A stretch of 64,000 nt of DNA, taken from assembly GCA_028023455.1 (NCBI GenBank), contig JAQFVV010012447.1:186001-250000 (forward strand). The letters are read 5' to 3'. The number at the start of each line of letters is the position of its first letter. The first letter of the stretch is position 1. The position numbers and the translations under genes are program-made. The stretch comes from Epiperipatus broadwayi. Taxonomy: Eukaryota > Onychophora > Udeonychophora > Euonychophora > Peripatidae. The notes beneath the pieces were generated by a model. It ran no database searches. It saw only the letters and a program-made list of their open reading frames with translations, and was not told the origin of the DNA. Below are positions 27,141 to 37,528 of this stretch, piece after piece.

Positions 27141-27587
27141 ATATCTCAAATTAAACGAAATAAATACGGATAAAACAATGCAATTAGATTCCTTCAAGCT
27201 AAATAAACTTTGTGTAATATTAATCATTTATTTTGAATTTTATAAAGTTCGTATTTGTTGCTTGTTTAAACTTCTATAAATAATAATTCTTAACAAAATC
27301 TGATGCATAATTACCAAAGTTAAATAATTTTATTCCTTCTTTTGTCTTTGAAAATTTAAAAGCACTGTCAGTGATAGACAATAAACTAGCTCATATGCAA
27401 CCCTAGAAAAATGTAATTGTTCTAATGTAAAGAAACACACAATAGACAGCAAATTTTCCTTCTAATTAAAAACCAGTGAGCATTGATTATCCTGAGGGCA
27501 AGATAAATAAAACCTAAAAATATCTCAAGAGAAAATTAAAAGATTTCAAGATAAGAAAAGGAGGCCATCTTAGACTTGCTAAAGATT
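27141..27587. other. Unassigned spacer up to assembly gap
   Basis: AT-rich, no gene. It abuts the gap and should contain the left target flank of the Gypsy element if the gap is short, but I see no homology to the LTR family into which that element inserted. Confidence 0.4.
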
Positions 27588-28087
27588 NNNNNNNNNNNNN
27601 NNNNNNNNNNNNNNNNNNNNNNNNNNNNNNNNNNNNNNNNNNNNNNNNNNNNNNNNNNNNNNNNNNNNNNNNNNNNNNNNNNNNNNNNNNNNNNNNNNNN
27701 NNNNNNNNNNNNNNNNNNNNNNNNNNNNNNNNNNNNNNNNNNNNNNNNNNNNNNNNNNNNNNNNNNNNNNNNNNNNNNNNNNNNNNNNNNNNNNNNNNNN
27801 NNNNNNNNNNNNNNNNNNNNNNNNNNNNNNNNNNNNNNNNNNNNNNNNNNNNNNNNNNNNNNNNNNNNNNNNNNNNNNNNNNNNNNNNNNNNNNNNNNNN
27901 NNNNNNNNNNNNNNNNNNNNNNNNNNNNNNNNNNNNNNNNNNNNNNNNNNNNNNNNNNNNNNNNNNNNNNNNNNNNNNNNNNNNNNNNNNNNNNNNNNNN
28001 NNNNNNNNNNNNNNNNNNNNNNNNNNNNNNNNNNNNNNNNNNNNNNNNNNNNNNNNNNNNNNNNNNNNNNNNNNNNNNNNNNNNNNN
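27588..28087. other. Assembly gap (500 N)
   Basis: Exactly 500 N, probably a placeholder of arbitrary length. It hides about 18 or more bases of the left LTR, the left target duplication, and perhaps the left half of the older LTR that the Gypsy element interrupted. Confidence 1.
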
Positions 28088-29798
28088 CCGCTGAAGGGTC
28101 GTATTAATAAATTCATAGGATTGGCTCTAGTTAACTTAAGATTTAACCTTATAGATATATGAATTCTTTTTGTCTCTGCATGATTCCCGGGCATATTTAT
28201 GGATAGCGTGTTTGCTTCCAAGCGCCAAACCTATTTGCTATGAGCAAACAAGAATTACACCGCGGGACTTTATTAATGCAGAATAACCCCGATAGCGACT
28301 CAATAAATATTTGCAGTTGCTTTACCTTTTGCGGTAATTAAGAAAAAGGGGTGGTGTTCATTAGCCTAGCTCATCTCAGGGAGTGGTGGTCAATAGACCG
28401 TGGACGGGAAGTAGGGATTCCGACACTACTGTCTTTAACTGGAAGTGGGTTAATATCCGTAATCACTTGTATATTTGATGACTGAATCGATTTAAAAATC
28501 CAATCTTATCGATTAGTTTTCCCAGCGCAGAATGAAGTTCTCGTCTAATTTCGGAGGAGTGCGCTCGCTACCCTATACTAAAGTTCTATAAGCTGGTTAT
28601 TCAAGGTAGAGCATACGTTTTATTTTTAATTATGACATTTTTAGCCCCTAACTATGAATTTGATTGACATAATATAAATACAAAGCGAAAGAAAAATATT
28701 CCACAAGATATTTTTAATGCAAAACAATTTATTACACAACAAAAGAAAATATTAAAATTCATTTAGTTGACCCACCCCCCGTTATTTACAACTCGTGTTT
28801 CATTGAATGTTATAGCATACGCATACATGTACGGATTAAGTAAATCACTTTCTTTTTGATTTTGATAGGCCCCACAAAACACATTAATATTGTTCGTCTA
28901 TTAAACTGCCTCCACGGACTTTGTAGTTGGTACGTTTTATTAAAACAGGTTTCAATAATAGAAAATTAAATTATTCCAAAGTTCCAATGGATGACACAAT
29001 CCGTTTAACACTCGGATTGTGTGGTAATAGCAATTCAATAGGCAAATGATAAAGTTCACGTTACCTCAATATTCCAAAAGCATGGGTTACGATGATACAG
29101 GCTCTATAGCTGGATGACCTCGTGGTTCATTTCTCCGTAGCGATCACTATTCTTTGCCGTCGATGACCGGAATTCGGCGTTCTTTGATTTTATTCCTTGC
29201 AGCACCGTCTGGACTGTGGGGCAGGCCTTCATCGCCTGTCAAGTTGAGGTTTTTACCCCACTCGATGCATGATACACTTTTATTCTGATTACTTTCTGGA
29301 CCCGTGCAAGAAGACTCGTATCCCCTCTCTATTTTCTTTTATATCCTTTTTCTTCTCGTCCTTTCTCCTCCATTTTCGTGATCCCCTCCGGCGAAATTCC
29401 CTGGTTGCGTCATCCGAATAGACCATGACTGCGTCATTGCGGTCGCCATCGCATCAAAATACATTCGCATTCCAGACGGATCTCGTTTTGTTCCAATTTG
29501 CTATCCACTCGAAATACACTAATCACGCACATATATACATTCGCATGCCACAAACACCCCAACAAAACACGAGTTCTACGATGTTTATTTCTTTCTTTCT
29601 TTTATAGTCTAACAACTACCTCTAACTAAATATATGAATAATATACGGTTAATATTGACATATTTCCATCACCATTAAATATTAATATTTCCAATTATTA
29701 GTAACTTTATTAGCTAACAGAATTAGTAATATATATATACCCATTTCTCTTGTAACTTTAGGCGGACCATTGCTCTCCTCAGTCCGCACCTTGTTACA
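28088..29798 (-). repeat. 3' LTR of the Gypsy element (end in gap)
   Basis: Matches 34286-35995 nearly base for base. On the minus strand it starts TGTAACAAGGTGCGGACTGA at 29798. Its last 18 or so bases lie in the gap. Differences from the 5' LTR that I saw: C/T at about 28425, T/C and C/T near 28625-28637, C/T near 28681 and a one-T indel near 28855. Confidence 0.95.
28269..28274 (-). other. Possible polyadenylation signal in 3' LTR
   Basis: AATAAA on the coding strand, embedded in GCATTAATAAAGTCC, in the distal part of the LTR. Plausible by position, but other AATAAA hexamers occur in the LTR. Confidence 0.3.
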
Positions 29799-29811
29799 AT
29801 GCCCCCCCGTT
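29799..29811 (-). promoter_or_regulatory. Polypurine tract
   Basis: On the minus strand, GAACGGGGGGGCAT lies directly before the TGTAAC start of the 3' LTR. It is the expected primer for plus-strand DNA synthesis. Confidence 0.8.
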
Positions 29812-29831
29812 CGGAAGCCTTCAAACACGCG

Positions 29832-32800
29832 CTATGGGTTTGACAGGCTCTTACTTCTCTTGTACTCTCTCTCTCTGCCGGCGGGTACCGCTGCCGGATT
29901 CCTCAGGGATTCCTCATCGGCTGGAGATCTTTGGCTTCGTGCGGGTTTCAGCGCTCGAGCATTATATGAGCCTTTAATTCCCGACCCCGTATCTACCCAG
30001 AAAGCATTGTTTCCTTGACATTTAACAATTGAAAAAGGTCCTTCGTACAAGTTGCAGAATTCCTTGCATATGTTTTTGCTTGCTTCGCTTATAGGTCGGG
30101 TCCGCACCATGACCCGATCTCCCACTTTAAATAAATAGGGGCGATTCCTTTGCCTGTTCTTTCTCCGTTGCCCCATCTTTTGCATGGTCTGCCGTGCCCT
30201 GCTTTGGTCATCTTCCATATCTACCGGGCCCTCTTCCATTCCGGGAAGGGCTGTCTTAATAAGGCAAGGTATGTGGCATCCGAAATGAAGCCGGAAGGGT
30301 GCCAAACCTGTTGACTCGTTTACGGACCAGTTTATGAAATTAATTACTTGAGGGGTGAGCTTGACCCATCCACGATGGTTGTCCCCGGTATATGTGCGGA
30401 ATAGACGCCCCAGTTCCCTCATCACTCTTTCACAAGGATTGGACTGGGGGTTACGAATCGAGGTCAGGCAATGTTTGATCCCTTGACTCTGTATCCATCT
30501 GCGCCATTCATTAGATGTGAATGGAGTTCCGTGATCCGATAGGAGTACCCGAGGTTTTCCTACTTCGTTGAAATAATTGGTTTCAAGCATCCTAATTGCG
30601 AACTTGGCGTTTGCCTGGGCGATGGGGTATGCTGCCACGTGTTTCGAGAACAAGTCATACGCCACAATAAGATACTTTTTCCTTTTGAACGCGGGTAATG
30701 GTCCGTAAAAATCAACGGCTATTATTTCACGAGGGCCTGTTGGGATGATAGGCACTAGGTTTGCTGCGTATGCCCGGTTCGTTGGCTTGGTTCTCTGGCA
30801 ACTTTTACATTCCCCTACTGTGGCCTTCACCGAGGTGTGGATTCCAGGCCAATAAAACCATTTCCGAATCAGGTGTTCCGTCTTTAAGGCCCCGTAATGC
30901 CCATATATCTGGTGAACATAGGCTACTAATTCATTTCTCAACTGACCTGGCACACTGGGCTTCCAGTTCTTTGTTTCTCCACACGTTAGGGATTGAAGGA
31001 TTCCATGACATATGCGGTGTTTCCTCGCCAGCTGAGGGTCCATCCCCCCCTCTAATCTTCGGATCAGTGGTCCCAAGTCCTTATCTTGACGTTGCCATTC
31101 ACCTAACTGTGCCAATTTTTCCTCTATCTCCTTGCTCGTTTGTAGGTCCATACTGGCGATGCATGCATTTTCTGCCCTCATATGTTCCGCTTGGTGCCCC
31201 ACCGGGTTCCGACTGAGAATATCGGCTACGATATTATCCACCCCCTTACAATGATGAACGGTATAGTTGTACTCTTGGAGGAGTAAACTCCACCGGATTA
31301 GTCGACTATTGGTAAGATAGCTATGATTGATAAATTCTAAACTTTTGTGATCTGTCACCACTGCTACCTCCGACCCCAGCAGGAGTGGGCGGAATTTCTG
31401 GAAGGCCCAGACAATGGCTAACGCCTCCTTCTCGGTAGCAGAATAGTTTAGCTCTGGCCCTTTTAACAACCGGCTTATAAAATATAAGACTCCCATTTTC
31501 TCCCCCTCTTGCGTTTGGGATAGAGTCGCACCCAGACCGTACCCACTACTATCAGTCTGGAGTATAAACGGCTTGGTAAAATCCGGGAATGCCAGCATGA
31601 CCTGTTTGGCAAATTCTGCTTTTATGTCCTCAAATGCTTTCCTTTGCTCATCAGCCCATTTCCACGGGATATCTTTTCTTAGCAAATGCACTAGAGGCTC
31701 GGCATGTTCGGCCATCCGTTCGTGGAACCGATGGTAGAAATTACACAGGCCCAAGAAAGAACGAATCTGTTTTCTGGACCTAGGTATAGGAAAGTCTCTG
31801 ATGGCAGATATTTTGTCCGGATGGGGTTTTAGTCCTTGATGGCCCACCAAATGCCCCAAAAATGTCACTTCTTCTTTGACTAGGTTACTCTTTCCCAAAT
31901 TGACCCTAATGCCCTTGTCTTTACACTCCTTGAGGAACATTTCGACCTCCTTCTCGTGTTCTTCCACACTACTTGACGCTATCACGACGTCATCGATATA
32001 CATCGTGGCGACTCTCTTCGTCTCTTCCGACAATGTCTGGTCAAGGCACCGTAGCAAACCCGCTCCGCTGTTTATGAGACCGAATGGCATCCTGTTGAAT
32101 TGGTATGAATACCCATCGTACCGAAAGGCGGTGTACTGCCTGTCCTCTGGGCGAAGTTGAATCTGCCAATAGCTGGCGGTAAGGTCAAACGTTGAGAATA
32201 CCTTTTTTCCCTTGAATCTTCCCAATAATTCATGCATGGGTGGAGGAATGGTACAGTCGGGAATCGTTGCCCGATTCAGCTGCCGCACGTCAAGACATAT
32301 TCTAATCGCACCGTTCTTCTTTTTCACCACCACCAATGGGTTGCAAAACGGGGATGAGCATTTGGAAATGACGCCCCAATCCATCATTTGCTCTATTTGT
32401 CTTTGGACCTCCTCTCGGTATTGGTAGGGGACCGGGTATGATCGTGCCTGAAATGGCTGGTTCTCCCTAAGTTTGATTGTCTGCTCAAATCCCTGTATCG
32501 TTCCAGGCACCTCTGAAAACACTTCCCTATATTTTTTTAGTATTTGCCCAAAAGCCCTCGCTTTGTCTTCGCCAACTATCCTAATCTCTTTAATTTTTTC
32601 TTCCATTATCCCCTCTACTTCGTCTACCTCCTTGATCCCTATAGATCCACACCAGTTGGTTGTGATGAATTTGATGGGTGTCCCTTTACATCTGAATTCC
32701 CCTCTGCGAAAATCCAGCGTACATTGGTTTTTATGAAGGAAGTCCACCCCCACTAATACCTCATGTATTAACCCTTTCATGACCAGAAACACATGTGGAA

Positions 32801-33641
32801 TCACTTCCTCACCAATCTGTAGATCCACCCAGACTTGTCTGGGTTCTATTTTCGCTCTTTTGTTGTTGGCCATCCTAACTTGTATAGCTTTTATGGGTAG
32901 TGTCTTGATGTCTGGTTGCTTCTCTACCATCTGCCAGTATATCCTTTCTGATAATACTGAAACTTGACTTCCTGAGTCAATGACCACCTCTACTTGAGTT
33001 TCTGCAATGCGTGCTTCCACTTTAGGGCATGCTTGGTTAGCGTAGTTGGGGGCTCTGTCTTCATCATCACAAACCAGATTTCCCACCCATCTATCTTCCA
33101 CGCTCTTATGTTCCTTCTCTTCCATCTCTCTTCGCCACTGGCTGCACACTATTTGTTCAAGTGCCCAGTCCACGTCCCGAGCTAGCCCCCCTTTGGCGGT
33201 CCTGGCTGTTGCGGCCACGTCGGGTGGCACATTCCTACACACTATGCCCACGATCTGACTTTCTGACAGTTTTAGCATCTCCAACTCTCGCAATCGAGCC
33301 ACTTGTCGCCTGAAGAAGTATGTATATTCATCGTGTGGCTCCCCAAATCTCTGTCTACTTATTTCGTTGAATATATATTCTTGGATTTCTATGTTCCAAA
33401 AAGCTTGTTTGAGAGCTCTTTCGTATCCCTTAAAGGCTCCCGGTTGTTCACTCAATGCCTCCCACCACCTTTGGGCATGTTCCTGTAGGTGGCTTGCTGC
33501 AATGATCACTTTGTCCTCTTCCTCCGTGTGGTACCTGCAGAAGTATCTTTTTAAACTTCGGATATGTTCCCCAGGGGATTCCCACATCTTCCCGGAAAAT
33601 CTCTGAACCCTAATTGCCTCATTACTTATGCTATTCTCCAT
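29832..33641 (-). CDS. Gypsy gag-pol polyprotein, intact frame
   Basis: One 1269-codon frame encodes the retrotransposon polyprotein that forms particles and copies and integrates the element. The Gag core spans roughly residues 20-170 (AQRWWEAL at 56-63, FFRRQVARLRELE at 109-121); I see no CCHC zinc knuckle. Protease has IDSGS at 221-225. RT has FDLTASYWQIQL with Asp486 and YIDD at 548-551. RNase H has TDSSG at 696-700, Glu near 737-739 and DHKSL at 764. Integrase has an HHCC finger (His910, His915, Cys945, Cys948) and a DDE triad at Asp977, Asp1036 and Glu1071, then a GPY/F-like module (YEGPFSIV near 1199). All key residues are present, so it may be active. The start ATG lies about 600 bases from the PBS. 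Gag and Pol share one frame, with no frameshift or stop between them. Confidence 0.95.
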   Translation of the reverse strand: MENSISNEAIRVQRFSGKMWESPGEHIRSLKRYFCRYHTEEEDKVIIAASHLQEHAQRWWEALSEQPGAFKGYERALKQAFWNIEIQEYIFNEISRQRFGEPHDEYTYFFRRQVARLRELEMLKLSESQIVGIVCRNVPPDVAATARTAKGGLARDVDWALEQIVCSQWRREMEEKEHKSVEDRWVGNLVCDDEDRAPNYANQACPKVEARIAETQVEVVIDSGSQVSVLSERIYWQMVEKQPDIKTLPIKAIQVRMANNKRAKIEPRQVWVDLQIGEEVIPHVFLVMKGLIHEVLVGVDFLHKNQCTLDFRRGEFRCKGTPIKFITTNWCGSIGIKEVDEVEGIMEEKIKEIRIVGEDKARAFGQILKKYREVFSEVPGTIQGFEQTIKLRENQPFQARSYPVPYQYREEVQRQIEQMMDWGVISKCSSPFCNPLVVVKKKNGAIRICLDVRQLNRATIPDCTIPPPMHELLGRFKGKKVFSTFDLTASYWQIQLRPEDRQYTAFRYDGYSYQFNRMPFGLINSGAGLLRCLDQTLSEETKRVATMYIDDVVIASSSVEEHEKEVEMFLKECKDKGIRVNLGKSNLVKEEVTFLGHLVGHQGLKPHPDKISAIRDFPIPRSRKQIRSFLGLCNFYHRFHERMAEHAEPLVHLLRKDIPWKWADEQRKAFEDIKAEFAKQVMLAFPDFTKPFILQTDSSGYGLGATLSQTQEGEKMGVLYFISRLLKGPELNYSATEKEALAIVWAFQKFRPLLLGSEVAVVTDHKSLEFINHSYLTNSRLIRWSLLLQEYNYTVHHCKGVDNIVADILSRNPVGHQAEHMRAENACIASMDLQTSKEIEEKLAQLGEWQRQDKDLGPLIRRLEGGMDPQLARKHRICHGILQSLTCGETKNWKPSVPGQLRNELVAYVHQIYGHYGALKTEHLIRKWFYWPGIHTSVKATVGECKSCQRTKPTNRAYAANLVPIIPTGPREIIAVDFYGPLPAFKRKKYLIVAYDLFSKHVAAYPIAQANAKFAIRMLETNYFNEVGKPRVLLSDHGTPFTSNEWRRWIQSQGIKHCLTSIRNPQSNPCERVMRELGRLFRTYTGDNHRGWVKLTPQVINFINWSVNESTGLAPFRLHFGCHIPCLIKTALPGMEEGPVDMEDDQSRARQTMQKMGQRRKNRQRNRPYLFKVGDRVMVRTRPISEASKNICKEFCNLYEGPFSIVKCQGNNAFWVDTGSGIKGSYNARALKPARSQRSPADEESLRNPAAVPAGREREYKRSKSLSNP

Positions 33642-34245
33642 TGCTGTTTATCAATCTCTCTTCACTTGACTGGCTTTGATTACCTCGCCCCCCATCCAGT
33701 GCTGTCGCTTTCTGCCCTTTTACTCTATAGTGCTACACTTCCATGTACTGTTACATCGTATTTCCCATTCTTTTATTATCGCACCTCCAACCAAGAGAAA
33801 AAAAAAATTTATAATTGCGCACGAGTTCGCGTATAGTTTGTATGTCTCTATTTAGACCTCCGAAAACCCTTAGGGTCAGCAATAGTTTTTATTAATAACT
33901 CAGATAACGTACGCGACTATATATATATCCATTTCCAGCATATTAATACGGCTCAGTGTTATTGCTCTAACATGTCTATATTCCATTCGTCTTTTCCCTT
34001 TCTCCTTCTTTTTAACAAAAAAAAAATTTTACAATAATAAAAAAAAAATCTACGCTGGGAAAAAAAAATTTTTTTTACTAAATCATTCGCCGTTTTTTTT
34101 TTTTTCCTTTCTCTAACCTTGTAAAATGCGTGAAAGTATCGGAGTTTTTCTCAATATCCCGACTTCGTGTCAAATCCACTGGTCGTTGCGCCCTCTTTTA
34201 TTTGAACCTTCTACTATCTTCCTATTCCCCCTCGCTCTCCAGAGG
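33642..34245 (-). other. Gypsy leader between PBS and gag-pol
   Basis: A roughly 600-base leader with several long A/T homopolymer runs (for example 34014-34104) and no long open frame on the coding strand. A related decayed element at 37.5-38.7 kb has a coiled-coil Gag extension upstream of the same Gag core, so part of a longer gag could once have occupied this place; I see no remnant of it. Confidence 0.6.
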
Positions 34246-34265
34246 CCCCACAGTTGCGGCGTCCA
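34246..34265 (-). promoter_or_regulatory. Primer-binding site
   Basis: On the minus strand, TGGACGCCGCAACTGTGGGG follows the LTR end (GTTACA) after a two-base spacer AC. It starts with TGG, complementary to the CCA end of a tRNA, as needed to prime minus-strand DNA. I cannot name the tRNA. Confidence 0.8.
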
Positions 34266-34267
34266 GT

Positions 34268-35995
34268 TGTAACGAACCGCTTCGCCCGCTGAAGGGTCGT
34301 ATTAATAAATTCATAGGATTGGCTCTAGTTAACTTAAGATTTAACCTTATAGATATATGAATTCTTTTTGTCTCTGCATGATTCCCGGGCATATTTATGG
34401 ATAGCGTGTTTGCTTCCAAGCGCCAAACCTATTTGCTATGAGCAAACAAGAATTACACCGCGGGACTTTATTAATGCAGAATAACCCCGATAGCGACTCA
34501 ATAAATATTTGCAGTTGCTTTACCTTTTGCGGTAATTAAGAAAAAGGGGTGGTGTTCATTAGCCTAGCTCATCTCAGGGAGTGGTGGTCAATAGACCGTG
34601 GACGGGAAGTAGGGATTCTGACACTACTGTCTTTAACTGGAAGTGGGTTAATATCCGTAATCACTTGTATATTTGATGACTGAATCGATTTAAAAATCCA
34701 ATCTTATCGATTAGTTTTCCCAGCGCAGAATGAAGTTCTCGTCTAATTTCGGAGGAGTGCGCTCGCTACCCTATACTAAAGTTCTATAAGCTGGTTATTC
34801 AAGGTAGAGCATACGTTTTATCTTTAATTATGATATTTTTAGCCCCTAACTATGAATTTGATTGACATAATATAAATATAAAGCGAAAGAAAAATATTCC
34901 ACAAGATATTTTTAATGCAAAACAATTTATTACACAACAAAAGAAAATATTAAAATTCATTTAGTTGACCCACCCCCCGTTATTTACAACTCGTGTTTCA
35001 TTGAATGTTATAGCATACGCATACATGTACGGATTAAGTAAATCACTTTCTTTTGATTTTGATAGGCCCCACAAAACACATTAATATTGTTCGTCTATTA
35101 AACTGCCTCCACGGACTTTGTAGTTGGTACGTTTTATTAAAACAGGTTTCAATAATAGAAAATTAAATTATTCCAAAGTTCCAATGGATGACACAATCCG
35201 TTTAACACTCGGATTGTGTGGTAATAGCAATTCAATAGGCAAATGATAAAGTTCACGTTACCTCAATATTCCAAAAGCATGGGTTACGATGATACAGGCT
35301 CTATAGCTGGATGACCTCGTGGTTCATTTCTCCGTAGCGATCACTATTCTTTGCCGTCGATGACCGGAATTCGGCGTTCTTTGATTTTATTCCTTGCAGC
35401 ACCGTCTGGACTGTGGGGCAGGCCTTCATCGCCTGTCAAGTTGAGGTTTTTACCCCACTCGATGCATGATACACTTTTATTCTGATTACTTTCTGGACCC
35501 GTGCAAGAAGACTCGTATCCCCTCTCTATTTTCTTTTATATCCTTTTTCTTCTCGTCCTTTCTCCTCCATTTTCGTGATCCCCTCCGGCGAAATTCCCTG
35601 GTTGCGTCATCCGAATAGACCATGACTGCGTCATTGCGGTCGCCATCGCATCAAAATACATTCGCATTCCAGACGGATCTCGTTTTGTTCCAATTTGCTA
35701 TCCACTCGAAATACACTAATCACGCACATATATACATTCGCATGCCACAAACACCCCAACAAAACACGAGTTCTACGATGTTTATTTCTTTCTTTCTTTT
35801 ATAGTCTAACAACTACCTCTAACTAAATATATGAATAATATACGGTTAATATTGACATATTTCCATCACCATTAAATATTAATATTTCCAATTATTAGTA
35901 ACTTTATTAGCTAACAGAATTAGTAATATATATATACCCATTTCTCTTGTAACTTTAGGCGGACCATTGCTCTCCTCAGTCCGCACCTTGTTACA
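34268..35995 (-). repeat. 5' LTR of the Gypsy element
   Basis: Length is 1728 bases, long for a Gypsy LTR. On the minus strand it begins TGTAACAAGG and ends GGTTCGTTACA, giving TGTAAC/GTTACA inverted termini. The left boundary is set by the adjacent primer-binding site and the right by divergence from the other LTR at 35996. Short open frames inside it have no family match and occur identically in both LTRs. Confidence 0.95.
35927..35937 (-). promoter_or_regulatory. Possible TATA box in 5' LTR
   Basis: TATATATATA about 60 bases into the LTR on the coding strand. In AT-rich DNA this could be chance. No transcription start is visible. Confidence 0.3.
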
Positions 35996-37051
35996 ATATT
36001 TATTTTATATAAGTTTGCTATTTTAATCATTTCCATTTTGTTATTAATATGTATTAAATCATTAGAATGGATTTAAATTTATGTGGGTGTGGAAGGCTAT
36101 ATAGATTCATTAAGTTTTTTAGTTTAAGGGAAGGTTAATCTTGGGTTAGTTGTTTTGCAGTTAAATTGGGTTAATGTATTGGATATATTGGTATAATTAG
36201 TAGTATATGAAAATCTGCTATGTGCAGGATCACGTATACACTATACTTGGGCAAAGTAAGTCCTATTTCTTAATGACCATCAGAAGCAGATGTATTCCCT
36301 GCTCCTTGGATCACCCCTTTAGCCTATGGAATGGGATAGTAAGATGGAAAAAAGGACCACAATCCTTTCCTATGGAGTTTCTTTTTTTATTGTTCTTCTT
36401 GCAAGACAGATGTAACATTCCTGTATTGGACAAGAGACAATTTCTTCTCTATAACCATGCTGTTCAGATGTGCATTCCTGACAGTATGGTATTGTGCTGT
36501 CATATTCATGCTGCATTGAATACATTGATATATCAGATATATTGGTGTTGGTTTGACTGCGAACTTTGGCCTAGGGTTAAATCAGGGCTATAGGATATTT
36601 TCTTTTTCCAAACAAATCCATATAGTGTATCTATACTCAACATCATAAAATGAACTCTTATTAAAATCCATCTGTGTGGATTGTTTAAAATAATTTAAAT
36701 TTCAAAATTAATATTAAAATATAAACAAGATAAATTTTATTCCTCAATTCTTAAATATTTATATATGCATCAATAAATGTTTCTGTGTGTGTTATTTCTA
36801 GCAGTAGCTTATTTAATTATTTTATGGAAATCTTTTTTATTAAAATATTTCTTTTAAGCAAGTTGTATATTAAATCTCTGCGTCTCCATGAGCTAGTAGC
36901 ATGGGCTGACGGTCGTAATAAAATATATATGTAAAAATTAGATCTTAACAGTACATATCTGCCTACTATATAAATTTTCCAGGTTCAAATTGCCTGGTGG
37001 TGCCCTGTACAGCAGATACAGTAAGACTCCACTTCTTCCCTGACCATTATA
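35996..37051 (+). mobile_element. Older Gypsy-related LTR (copy 2), interrupted by the young element
   Basis: Its first bases after the young element match copy 1 from about 24428 (atttattttatataagtttgct) and the rest follows copies 1 and 3 to the end ccctgaccattata. It is followed after a two-base spacer by TGGCTCCCAACATGGGG (37054-37070), a good primer-binding site, which marks this as a 5' LTR in plus orientation. The left half should lie left of the young element but is not visible before the gap. Short frames here, such as 36207-36593, show no family match. Confidence 0.65.
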
Positions 37052-37053
37052 AT

Positions 37054-37070
37054 TGGCTCCCAACATGGGG
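37054..37070 (+). promoter_or_regulatory. Primer-binding site of the older LTR element
   Basis: TGGCTCCCAACATGGGG directly follows the LTR end with spacer AT. It parallels the young element's GTTACA-AC-TGG arrangement and shares the CAAC and GGGG core with its PBS. Confidence 0.6.
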
Positions 37071-37528
37071 TGTATATGTGTTATTAGTAATGAAAATAAA
37101 AATGTTAAATAATATACTAATTTATATTTAGCTATATACAATGATACTAATATATATATATATATAACTCTATTGAATGTAATGTCTACTGGTTGCCTAC
37201 ATCAATATTTTAATTCTTACTCAACTCTGGTCTAGGTGATGAAGGTCCGAATCCCTTTCCATATTTACGTCCATTGTCATCACCATTGCTTTTGGTATAC
37301 TTCACATATGTTTCAGGACTTTGACTCCTATGCCTAGCCTTTCTATGCCATTGTGCCTGTCTTTAAACACTACCATTCCAGTTTATGTCTGTGGGTTTAT
37401 TTTGTTGGGTTGTTTTGATTACATTTAGTAAATTTGCTAGTTGTTCCATTGAGTTCATATCTGCCATTAGAAGCATTTGTTTGATGTAGAATGGTAAATT
37501 GTGCCAGATTATTCTGATTATCTGGCCC

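Larger units (their letters stand above)
28088..35995 (-). mobile_element. Near-complete young Ty3/Gypsy LTR retrotransposon
   Basis: On the minus strand the order is 5' LTR (34268-35995), primer-binding site (34246-34265), leader, one gag-pol frame (33641-29832), polypurine tract (29799-29811) and 3' LTR (ending in the gap). Domain order PR-RT-RNaseH-IN places it in Ty3/Gypsy. Where both LTRs are visible (about 1710 bases) I noticed only four substitutions and a one-base indel, so insertion was recent. It is clearly less AT-rich than the surroundings. No env frame is present. It inserted into an older LTR (right flank 35996-37051). The element would start at about 28070 if the gap were true to size. 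Confidence 0.93.

Noticed and set aside
27514-28221. Open frames spanning the N gap
   Set aside because: They consist mostly of unknown residues; the end piece also occurs in the other LTR copy.
29425-29607. 60-codon frame inside the LTR, identical at 35622-35804
   Set aside because: Antisense to the element, no family match, present only because both LTRs are copies.
30761-33836. Several 60-150 codon plus-strand frames
   Set aside because: Shadows antisense to the gag-pol frame.
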